Below are positions 24,706-35,492 of a DNA stretch of 64,000 bases, in pieces. Within the stretch, counting starts at the first letter, position 1, and each line of letters starts with the position of its first letter. Origin of the DNA: Parapristionchus giblindavisi. Taxonomy: Eukaryota > Nematoda > Chromadorea > Rhabditida > Diplogasteridae. The DNA lies in NCBI GenBank assembly GCA_943737045.1, contig CALSFV010000219.1:1116001-1180000 (forward strand). Reading direction: 5' to 3'. The notes beneath the pieces were generated by a model, which did not search any database, had not been told where the DNA came from, and worked only from the letters and a program-made list of their open reading frames with translations. A program made the translations under genes and the position numbers.

Positions 24706-27700
24706 ATGTCAAACTGTAATTTTGTGTTGATTCCACAATGCCCAAAGTACAAAAGTAGCTTTCACTCTGATAAGACCAAAAGAATACCTGACATGAAAAA
24801 TTTTCTGCTAGACCCAGCGTGTCATATACCAAACGAAAGAGCAAAACATTCTGAGTATTTTGCACGTTCCATGTTGAACAACGGCCGCTCCAGCCGAGTT
24901 GAACAACGGCCACTTCAGCCGAATTAACAAAATTGAATTATGCATTTTTGGGAATAAAGAATTCGTGACACGTAAATGCTTTATCAAAACTTATCGTAGC
25001 ATATACCACGTGAAAGAGCAAAAAATTCTGAATAATCTACACTTCAGTTCATGTCAAACTGTAATCTTGTGTTGATTTCACAATGCCCAAAGTACAAAAG
25101 TAGCTTTCACTCTGATAAGAGCAAAAGAATACCTGACATGAAAAATTTTCTGCTAGACCCAGCGTATCATAGACCAAACGAAAGAGCAAAAAATTCTGAG
25201 TATTTTGCAACGTTCCATGTTGAACAACGGCCGATCCAGCCGAATTAACAACATTGAACCATGCATTTTTAGCATTAAAGAATTCGTGACACGCCAATAT
25301 TTAATCTAAACTTATCGTAGCATATACCACGTGAAAGAGCAAAAAATTCTGAATAATCTACACTTCAGTTCATGTCAAACTGTAATCTTGTGTTGATTCC
25401 ACAATGCCCAAAGTACAAAAGTAGCTTTCACTCTGATAAGACCAAAAGAATACCTGACATGAAAAATTTTCTGCTAGACCCAGCGTGTCATATACCAAAC
25501 GAAAGAGCAAAAAATTCTGAGTATTTTGCACGTTCCCATGTTGAACAACGGCCACTTCAGCCGAATTAACAACATTGAACCATGCATTTTTGGCATTAAA
25601 GAATTCGTGACACGCCAATATTTAATCTAAACTTATCGTAGCATATACCACGTGAAAGAGCAAAAAATTCTGAATAATCTACACTTCAGTTCATGTCAAA
25701 CTGTAATCTTATGTTGATTCCACAATGCCCAAAGTACAAAAGTAGCTTTCACTCTGATAAGACCAAAAGAACACCTGACATGAAAAATTTTCTGCTAGAC
25801 CCAGCGTGTCATATACCAAACGAAAGAGCAAAAAATTCTGAGTATTTTGCAACGTTCCATGTTGAACAACGGCCGCTCCAGCCGAGTTGAACAACGGCCA
25901 CTTCAGCCGAATTAACAAAATTGAATTATGCATTTTTGGGAATAAAGAATTCGTGACACGTAAATGCTTTATCAAAACTTATCGTAGCATATACCACGTG
26001 AAAGAGCAAAAAATTCTGAATAATCTACACTTCAGATCATGTCAAACTGTAATCTTGTGTTGATTTCACAATGCCCAAAGTACAAAAGTAGCTTTCACTC
26101 TGATAAGAGCAAAAGAATACCTGACATGAAAAATTTTCTGCTAGACCCAGCGTATCATAGACCAAACGAAAGAGCAAAAAATTCTGAGTATTTTGCAACG
26201 TTCCATGTTGAACAACGGCCGCTCCAGCCGAATTAACAACGTTGAACCATGCATTTTTAGCATTAAAGAATTCGTGACACGCCGATATTTAATCTAAACT
26301 TATCGTAGCATGTACCACGTGAAAGAGCAAAAAATTCTGAATAATCTACACTTCAGTTCATGTCAAAAAGTAATCTTGTGTTGATTTCACAATGCCCAAA
26401 GTACACAAGTAGCTTTCACTCTGACAAGAGCAAAAGAATACCTGACATGAAAAATTTTCTGCTAGACCCAGCGTGTCATAGACCAAACGAAAGAGCAAAA
26501 AATTCTGAGTATTTTGCAACGTTCCATGTTGAACAACGGCCGCTCCAGCCGAATTAACAACATTGAACCATGCATTTTTAGCATTAAAGAATTCGTGACA
26601 CGCCAATATTTAATCTAAACTTATCGTAGCATATACCACGTGAAAGAGCAAAAAATTCAGAATAATCTACACTTCAGTTCATGTCAAACTGTAATTTTGT
26701 GTTGATTCCACAATGCCCAAAGTACAAAAGTAGCTTTCACTCTGATAAGACCAAAAGAATACCTGACATGAAAAATTTTCTGCTAGACCCAGCGTGTCAT
26801 ATACCAAACGAAAGAGCAAAAAATTCTGAGTATTTTGCAACGTTCCATGTTGAACAACGGCCGCTCCAGCCGAGTTGAACAACGGCCACTTCAGCCGAAT
26901 TAACAAAATTGAATTATGCATTTTTGGGAATAAAGAATTCGTGACACGTAAATGCTTTATCAAAACTTATCGTAGCATATACCACGTGAAAGAGCAAAAA
27001 ATTCTGAATAATCTACACTTCAGATCATGTCAAACTGTAATCTTGTGTTGATTTCACAATGCCCAAAGTACAAAAGTAGCTTTCACTCTGATAAGAGCAA
27101 AAGAATACCTGACATGAAAAATTTTCTGCTAGACCCAGCGTATCATAGACCAAACGAAAGAGCAAAAAATTCTGAGTATTTTGCAACGTTCCATGTTGAA
27201 CAACGGCCGCTCCAGCCGAATTAACAACGTTGAACCATGCATTTTTAGCATTAAAGAATTCGTGACACGCCGATATTTAATCTAAACTTATCGTAGCATG
27301 TACCACGTGAAAGAGCAAAAAATTCTGAATAATCTACACTTCAGTTCATGTCAAAAAGTAATCTTGTGTTGATTTCACAATGCCCAAAGTACACAAGTAG
27401 CTTTCACTCTGACAAGAGCAAAAGAATACCTGACATGAAAAATTTTCTGCTAGACCCAGCGTGTCATAGACCAAACGAAAGAGCAAAAAATTCTGAGTAT
27501 TTTGCAACGTTCCATGTTGAACAACGGCCGCTCCAGCCGAATTAACAACATTGAACCATGCATTTTTAGCATTAAAGAATTCGTGACACGCCAATATTTA
27601 ATCTAAACTTATCGTAGCATATACCACGTGAAAGAGCAAAAAATTCAGAATAATCTACACTTCAGTTCATGTCAAACTGTAATTTTGTGTTGATTCCACA

Positions 27701-30700
27701 ATGCCCAAAGTACAAAAGTAGCTTTCACTCTGATAAGACCAAAAGAATACCTGACATGAAAAATTTTCTGCTAGACCCAGCGTGTCATATACCAAACGAA
27801 AGAGCAAAACATTCTGAGTATTTTGCACGTTCCATGTTGAACAACGGCCGCTCCAGCCGAGTTGAACAACGGCCACTTCAGCCGAATTAACAAAATTGAA
27901 TTATGCATTTTTGGGAATAAAGAATTCGTGACACGTAAATGCTTTATCAAAACTTATCGTAGCATATACCACGTGAAAGAGCAAAAAATTCTGAATAATC
28001 TACACTTCAGTTCATGTCAAACTGTAATCTTGTGTTGATTTCACAATGCCCAAAGTACAAAAGTAGCTTTCACTCTGATAAGAGCAAAAGAATACCTGAC
28101 ATGAAAAATTTTCTGCTAGACCCAGCGTATCATAGACCAAACGAAAGAGCAAAAAATTCTGAGTATTTTGCAACGTTCCATGTTGAACAACGGCCGATCC
28201 AGCCGAATTAACAACATTGAACCATGCATTTTTAGCATTAAAGAATTCGTGACACGCCAATATTTAATCTAAACTTATCGTAGCATATACCACGTGAAAG
28301 AGCAAAAAATTCTGAATAATCTACACTTCAGTTCATGTCAAACTGTAATCTTGTGTTGATTCCACAATGCCCAAAGTACAAAAGTAGCTTTCACTCTGAT
28401 AAGACCAAAAGAATACCTGACATGAAAAATTTTCTGCTAGACCCAGCGTGTCATATACCAAACGAAAGAGCAAAAAATTCTGAGTATTTTGCACGTTCCC
28501 ATGTTGAACAACGGCCACTTCAGCCGAATTAACAACATTGAACCATGCATTTTTGGCATTAAAGAATTCGTGACACGCCAATATTTAATCTAAACTTATC
28601 GTAGCATATACCACGTGAAAGAGCAAAAAATTCTGAATAATCTACACTTCAGTTCATGTCAAACTGTAATCTTATGTTGATTCCACAATGCCCAAAGTAC
28701 AAAAGTAGCTTTCACTCTGATAAGACCAAAAGAACACCTGACATGAAAAATTTTCTGCTAGACCCAGCGTGTCATATACCAAACGAAAGAGCAAAAAATT
28801 CTGAGTATTTTGCAACGTTCCATGTTGAACAACGGCCGCTCCAGCCGAGTTGAACAACGGCCACTTCAGCCGAATTAACAAAATTGAATTATGCATTTTT
28901 GGGAATAAAGAATTCGTGACACGTAAATGCTTTATCAAAACTTATCGTAGCATATACCACGTGAAAGAGCAAAAAATTCTGAATAATCTACACTTCAGAT
29001 CATGTCAAACTGTAATCTTGTGTTGATTTCACAATGCCCAAAGTACAAAAGTAGCTTTCACTCTGATAAGAGCAAAAGAATACCTGACATGAAAAATTTT
29101 CTGCTAGACCCAGCGTATCATAGACCAAACGAAAGAGCAAAAAATTCTGAGTATTTTGCAACGTTCCATGTTGAACAACGGCCGCTCCAGCCGAATTAAC
29201 AACGTTGAACCATGCATTTTTAGCATTAAAGAATTCGTGACACGCCGATATTTAATCTAAACTTATCGTAGCATGTACCACGTGAAAGAGCAAAAAATTC
29301 TGAATAATCTACACTTCAGTTCATGTCAAAAAGTAATCTTGTGTTGATTTCACAATGCCCAAAGTACACAAGTAGCTTTCACTCTGACAAGAGCAAAAGA
29401 ATACCTGACATGAAAAATTTTCTGCTAGACCCAGCGTGTCATAGACCAAACGAAAGAGCAAAAAATTCTGAGTATTTTGCAACGTTCCATGTTGAACAAC
29501 GGCCGCTCCAGCCGAATTAACAACATTGAACCATGCATTTTTAGCATTAAAGAATTCGTGACACGCCAATATTTAATCTAAACTTATCGTAGCATATACC
29601 ACATGAAAGAGCAAAAAATTCTGAATAATCTACACTTCAGTTCATGTCAAACTGTAATCTTGTGTTGATTCCACAATGCCCAAAGTACAAAAGTAGCTTT
29701 CACTCTGATAAGACCAAAAGAATACCTGACATGAAAAATTTTCTGCTAGACCCAGCGTGTCATATACCAAACGAAAGAGCAAAAAATTGTGAGTATTTTG
29801 CACGTTCCCATGTTGAACAACGGCCACTTCAGCCGAATTAACAACATTGAACCATGCATTTTTGGCATTAAAGAATTCGTGACACGCCAATATTTAATCT
29901 AAACTTATCGTAGCATATACCACGTGAAAGAGCAAAAAATTCTGAATAATCTACACTTCAGTTCATGTCAAACTGTAATCTTGTGTTGATTCCACAATGC
30001 CCAAAGTACAAAAGTAGCTTTCACTCTGATAAGACCAAAAGAATACCTGACATGAAAAATTTTCTGCTAGACCCAGCGTGTCATATACCAAACGAAAGAG
30101 CAAAAAATTCTGAGTATTTTGCACGTTCCCATGTTGAACAACGGCCACTTCAGCCGAATTAACAACATTGAACCATGCATTTTTGGCATTAAAGAATTCG
30201 TGACACGCCAATATTTAATCTAAACTTATCGTAGCATATACCACGTGAAAGAGCAAAAAATTCTGAATAATCTACACTTCAGTTCATGTCAAACTGTAAT
30301 CTTATGTTGATTCCACAATGCCCAAAGTACAAAAGTAGCTTTCACTCTGATAAGACCAAAAGAACACCTGACATGAAAAATTTTCTGCTAGACCCAGCGT
30401 GTCATATACCAAACGAAAGAGCAAAAAATTCTGAGTATTTTGCAACGTTCCATGTTGAACAACGGCCGCTCCAGCCGAGTTGAACAACGGCCACTTCAGC
30501 CGAATTAACAAAATTGAATTATGCATTTTTGGGAATAAAGAATTCGTGACACGTAAATGCTTTATCAAAACTTATCGTAGCATATACCACGTGAAAGAGC
30601 AAAAAATTCTGAATAATCTACACTTCAGATCATGTCAAACTGTAATCTTGTGTTGATTTCACAATGCCCAAAGTACAAAAGTAGCTTTCACTCTGATAAG

Positions 30701-31805
30701 AGCAAAAGAATACCTGACATGAAAAATTTTCTGCTAGACCCAGCGTATCATAGACCAAACGAAAGAGCAAAAAATTCTGAGTATTTTGCAACGTTCCATG
30801 TTGAACAACGGCCGCTCCAGCCGAATTAACAACGTTGAACCATGCATTTTTAGCATTAAAGAATTCGTGACACGCCGATATTTAATCTAAACTTATCGTA
30901 GCATGTACCACGTGAAAGAGCAAAAAATTCTGAATAATCTACACTTCAGTTCATGTCAAAAAGTAATCTTGTGTTGATTTCACAATGCCCAAAGTACACA
31001 AGTAGCTTTCACTCTGACAAGAGCAAAAGAATACCTGACATGAAAAATTTTCTGCTAGACCCAGCGTGTCATAGACCAAACGAAAGAGCAAAAAATTCTG
31101 AGTATTTTGCAACGTTCCATGTTGAACAACGGCCGCTCCAGCCGAATTAACAACATTGAACCATGCATTTTTAGCATTAAAGAATTCGTGACACGCCAAT
31201 ATTTAATCTAAACTTATCGTAGCATATACCACGTGAAAGAGCAAAAAATTCAGAATAATCTACACTTCAGTTCATGTCAAACTGTAATCTTATGTTGATT
31301 CCACAATGCCCAAAGTACAAAAGTAGCTTTCACTCTGATAAGAGCAAAAGAACACCTGACATGAAAAATTTTCTGCTAGACCCAGCGTGTCATAGACCAA
31401 ACGAAAGAGCAAAAAATTCTGAGTATTTTGCAACGTTCCATGTTGAACAACGGCCGCTCCAGCCGAATTAACAACATTGAACCATGCATTTTTAGCATTA
31501 AAGAATTCGTGACACGCCAATATTTAATCTAAACTTATCGTAGCATATACCACATGAAAGAGCAAAAAATTCTGAATAATCTACACTTCACAAGGGAATG
31601 ACCAACCATCCCCGTCGAGTTATGACTAGTGACATACACCATTCGAATCGCCATGTAATTCTGATAATACATCGTTAATGACTAGACTCAAACGTTTATG
31701 ATCTTCGAGAAAATCGATATTGAAATTCGGCCAAATTCGTGTGGTTTCCTACACAACGCATGCGGATGGGTTGGTGAACTCCACTATCTTCTTTCGAAAC
31801 ATCGG

Positions 31806-31877
31806 GTCGTGTAGTGTAGTGGATAAGATGCCTGCGTTTACTTTTGACTGTCAAGGGTTCGACCCCCCTTGCCGCAC
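31806..31877 (+). ncRNA. tRNA-like segment with Pol III A and B boxes (left arm)
   Basis: A box TAGTGTAGTGG and B box GGTTCGACCCC (one mismatch from GGTTCGANTCC) sit at tRNA-like spacing. The acceptor stem does not pair and the T stem has an extra C, so this is not a functional tRNA. It is best read as a tRNA-derived Pol III promoter inside the inverted arm, reading toward the centre of the element. Confidence 0.55.
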
Positions 31878-31960
31878 TTTTCTTTTGCTGATTTTGTTGC
31901 TGTAGAAAGTTTGAAATGTTTTGCTGTGATTATAGAAAAAAAGAACATCCTCAACAAGTT

Positions 31961-32254
31961 TGAACAACAAAATGAGTGAAGTAAGGAAAATACAGTTTTC
32001 ACATCTGGGACACACAGGAAGAACAATGACATCAAGGCTTTGGAAGACAGTCCTAGAAGAAATGGAAGCACTTACCGTACTCGCATGATCTTTGATCTTT
32101 GAACTCTCGTTGCTGTTTTTCAGGTCATTCATTGCATGACATCGACCTCGGGTGAGGGAAAGGGAGAAGGAGATTTCAAAAAATAATGCCATAAACAAAA
32201 AGATCAAAGTTCAATTTTCCTTGAGGAGTGTTTTTCCATCAAGAAAACTTGCTG
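31961..32254 (-). other. Unique centre of the 31591-32622 element with splice-like signals
   Basis: About 290 bp not repeated elsewhere in the window. On the minus strand a frame (part of 31851-32207, 118 codons) contains a strong donor-like GTAAGT and, 23 nt later, a pyrimidine-rich acceptor TTCCATTTCTTCTAG. On the plus strand there is TTGCTGTTTTTCAG followed by a GTGAGG. This looks like a piece of a host gene carried inside the foldback element. No protein family is recognised, so function is left open. Confidence 0.3.
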
Positions 32255-32336
32255 AATGTATTCTTCTTTCTAGCTTTCATAATCACAGCAAAACCTTTCA
32301 AAACTTTCTACAGCAACAAAATCAGCAAAAGAAAGG

Positions 32337-32407
32337 CGCGGCAAGGGGGGTCGAACCCTTGACAGTCAAAAGTAAACGCAGGCATCTTATCCACTACACT
32401 ACACGAC
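32337..32407 (-). ncRNA. tRNA-like segment with Pol III A and B boxes (right arm)
   Basis: Inverted copy of the segment at 31806-31877, with the same A and B boxes on the minus strand. It also reads toward the element centre, so the two would be convergent. The same defects argue against a working tRNA. Confidence 0.55.
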
Positions 32408-32622
32408 CCGATGCTTCGAAAGAAGGTAGTAGAGTTCACTCACCCATCCGCATGCGTTGTGTAGAAAACCACACGAATTTGGCCGAATTTCAATATCGAT
32501 TTTCTCGAAGATCATAAACGTTTGAGTCGAGTCATTAACGATGTATTATCAGAATCACATGGCGATTCGAATGGTATATGTCACTAGTCATAACTCGACG
32601 GGGATGGTTGGTCATTCCCTTG

Positions 32623-34748
32623 TCAGTTCATGTCAAACTGTAATCTTGTGTTGATTCCACAATGCCCAAAGTACAAAAGTAGCTTTCACTCTGATAAGAC
32701 CAAAAGAATACCTGACATGAAAAATTTTCTGCTAGACCCAGCGTGTCATATACCAAACGAAAGAGCAAAAAATTGTGAGTATTTTGCACGTTCCCATGTT
32801 GAACAACGGCCACTTCAGCCGAATTAACAACATTGAACCATGCATTTTTGGCATTAAAGAATTCGTGACACGCCAATATTTAATCTAAACTTATCGTAGC
32901 ATATACCACGTGAAAGAGCAAAAAATTCTGAATAATCTACACTTCAGTTCATGTCAAACTGTAATCTTATGTTGATTCCACAATGCCCAAAGTACAAAAG
33001 TAGCTTTCACTCTGATAAGACCAAAAGAACACCTGACATGAAAAATTTTCTGCTAGACCCAGCGTGTCATATACCAAACGAAAGAGCAAAAAATTCTGAG
33101 TATTTTGCAACGTTCCATGTTGAACAACGGCCGCTCCAGCCGAGTTGAACAACGGCCACTTCAGCCGAATTAACAAAATTGAATTATGCATTTTTGGGAA
33201 TAAAGAATTCGTGACACGTAAATGCTTTATCAAAACTTATCGTAGCATATACCACGTGAAAGAGCAAAAAATTCTGAATAATCTACACTTCAGATCATGT
33301 CAAACTGTAATCTTGTGTTGATTTCACAATGCCCAAAGTACAAAAGTAGCTTTCACTCTGATAAGAGCAAAAGAATACCTGACATGAAAAATTTTCTGCT
33401 AGACCCAGCGTATCATAGACCAAACGAAAGAGCAAAAAATTCTGAGTATTTTGCAACGTTCCATGTTGAACAACGGCCGCTCCAGCCGAATTAACAACGT
33501 TGAACCATGCATTTTTAGCATTAAAGAATTCGTGACACGCCGATATTTAATCTAAACTTATCGTAGCATGTACCACGTGAAAGAGCAAAAAATTCTGAAT
33601 AATCTACACTTCAGTTCATGTCAAAAAGTAATCTTGTGTTGATTTCACAATGCCCAAAGTACACAAGTAGCTTTCACTCTGACAAGAGCAAAAGAATACC
33701 TGACATGAAAAATTTTCTGCTAGACCCAGCGTGTCATAGACCAAACGAAAGAGCAAAAAATTCTGAGTATTTTGCAACGTTCCATGTTGAACAACGGCCG
33801 CTCCAGCCGAATTAACAACATTGAACCATGCATTTTTAGCATTAAAGAATTCGTGACACGCCAATATTTAATCTAAACTTATCGTAGCATATACCACGTG
33901 AAAGAGCAAAAAATTCAGAATAATCTACACTTCAGTTCATGTCAAACTGTAATCTTATGTTGATTCCACAATGCCCAAAGTACAAAAGTAGCTTTCACTC
34001 TGATAAGAGCAAAAGAACACCTGACATGAAAAATTTTCTGCTAGACCCAGCGTGTCATAGACCAAACGAAAGAGCAAAAAATTCTGAGTATTTTGCAACG
34101 TTCCATGTTGAACAACGGCCGCTCCAGCCGAATTAACAACATTGAACCATGCATTTTTAGCATTAAAGAATTCGTGACACGCCAATATTTAATCTAAACT
34201 TATCGTAGCATATACCACATGAAAGAGCAAAAAATTCTGAATAATCTACACTTCAGTTCATGTCAAACTGTAATCTTGTGTTGATTCCACAATGCCCAAA
34301 GTACAAAAGTAGCTTTCACTCTGATAAGACCAAAAGAATACCTGACATGAAAAATTTTCTGCTAGACCCAGCGTGTCATATACCAAACGAAAGAGCAAAA
34401 AATTGTGAGTATTTTGCACGTTCCCATGTTGAACAACGGCCACTTCAGCCGAATTAACAACATTGAACCATGCATTTTTGGCATTAAAGAATTCGTGACA
34501 CGCCAATATTTAATCTAAACTTATCGTAGCATATACCACGTGAAAGAGCAAAAAATTCTGAATAATCTACACTTCAGTTCATGTCAAACTGTAATCTTAT
34601 GTTGATTCCACAATGCCCAAAGTACAAAAGTAGCTTTCACTCTGATAAGACCAAAAGAACACCTGACATGAAAAATTTTCTGCTAGACCCAGCGTGTCAT
34701 ATACCAAACGAAAGAGCAAAAAATTCTGAGTATTTTGCAACGTTCCAT
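32623..34748 (+). repeat. Satellite array, block 3
   Basis: Monomers anchored at 32630, 32951, 33297, 33618, 33939, 34260 and 34583. The last is a 346-bp monomer cut at CGTTCCAT, with its remainder at 39863-40041 on the other side of the Penelope-like element. No gene. Confidence 0.96.
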
Positions 34749-35492
34749 TAGAGTTAAAGTAATGAAAGAATGGTTTTAAAGTAGGTTGTGTTAGAAACGA
34801 TACTATGTAAAGACTGACTATCTAGAGATAAAAAACGATCCAGTGTTTCGGCCCTGGTCCTAGACACTGGACCGACCCGTGTGGGATGGGCCTCATCAGT
34901 AGGATGACCCACACAGGACAGTTTTCAATAATACGATTTTTCAAAGGAAAGAAGAAGAACTTAATAAGGTTAAAGAGTGAACGATTAAAAATTGATTGAG
35001 ATTTAGCTAATCTAATACTAATATTGTTTACATAAAAGCAAAGATACATAATGAGGGAATGATCGTTTGATTGCCATGTCTAAGTAGAGAGAGAGCGCGT
35101 CGTATGTGTGAGAGAGTGTGGAGAAGTGAGAGAGCACTAGAGAGTACTAGAGATTGATTGGTTGAGCGTGAGATAACTAGTGATCTACCTCTCTACCTAT
35201 GTTCCTGGCTTGCATGTATGAACTTTGATCTTTGTTTTTACTCTTCATCTAAAACTTTTAAACATAGTTCTGCTGTTGTTTTTCCATATTTTAAACTAAT
35301 TGCCGGGTTTTTATTTAGAACCTTGTAGATTCGCGGTCGAATAATGTGGAATGGGTATTCTCTTTTATAGAAATATTCAAATAATGACTTAACTCTTTCT
35401 TTAAAACAGACAAAATTAGATGAATTACGATAAACTCGAAGTATTTCGCCCGATAATGTGTTCAAACCAATATACATTGGAATGTTTGAGTG
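34749..35492 (-). repeat. 3' pLTR-like direct repeat of the Penelope-like element
   Basis: Offset 4370 bp from 39119-39862, with no difference seen. On the element's sense strand it contains the last ~84 codons of the ORF, the 3' untranslated region and a hammerhead-like motif near its end. A GA-rich stretch (plus-strand 35079-35155) lies in the untranslated part. Confidence 0.93.
34839..34904 (-). ncRNA. Split hammerhead ribozyme-like motif (3' copy)
   Basis: On the element's sense strand, in order: stem I strand TCCTA (34904-34900), core CTGATGA (34899-34893), stem II strand GGCCC (34892-34888), a 16-nt linker, stem III strand TCCAGTGT (34871-34864) ending in the cleavage triplet GTC (C17 at 34863), stem I partner TAGGA (34862-34858), a CCA linker, stem II partner GGGCC (34854-34850), core GAAA (34849-34846), and stem III partner CACTGGA (34845-34839). 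All conserved hammerhead core bases and three helices (5, 5 and 8 bp) are present. The strand order is not that of type I, II or III hammerheads. Hammerheads are known in Penelope-like elements; this topology is my observation. Confidence 0.7.

Larger units (their letters stand above)
8800..31590 (+). repeat. Satellite array, block 2 (about 69 monomers)
   Basis: Head-to-tail monomers anchored at 8850, 9171, 9492, 9813, 10159 and so on to 31274. All are 321, 345 or 346 bp. Phase and orientation are the same as block 1. HOR periods change within the block (667/2001 bp, then 988 bp, then mixed, then 1630 bp). The block begins with the ATAT target duplication of the first transposon and ends with the TCA duplication of the second. 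There is no gene. Confidence 0.97.
31591..32622. mobile_element. 1.03-kb foldback DNA element, 3-bp TCA target duplication
   Basis: Ends are CAAGGGAATGACCAACCATC and its reverse complement, flanked by TCA at 31588-31590 and 32623-32625 where the intact satellite has a single TCA (CTTCAGTTC). Inverted arms of about 365 bp (31591-31960 and 32255-32622) enclose a ~290-bp unique centre. No transposase is present. The 3-bp duplication and CAAGGG ends do not let me name a superfamily with confidence. Each arm carries a tRNA-like Pol III box pair. Confidence 0.88.

Noticed and set aside
31806..31877. Functional tRNA genes at 31806, 32337 and 43311
   Set aside because: Acceptor arms do not pair and anticodon stems are poor. 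Only the Pol III boxes (and the T stem at 43311) are well formed.
32152..32517. 121-codon ORF across the right arm of the foldback element
   Set aside because: Runs through the tRNA-like segment and the inverted arm, so it is fortuitous.
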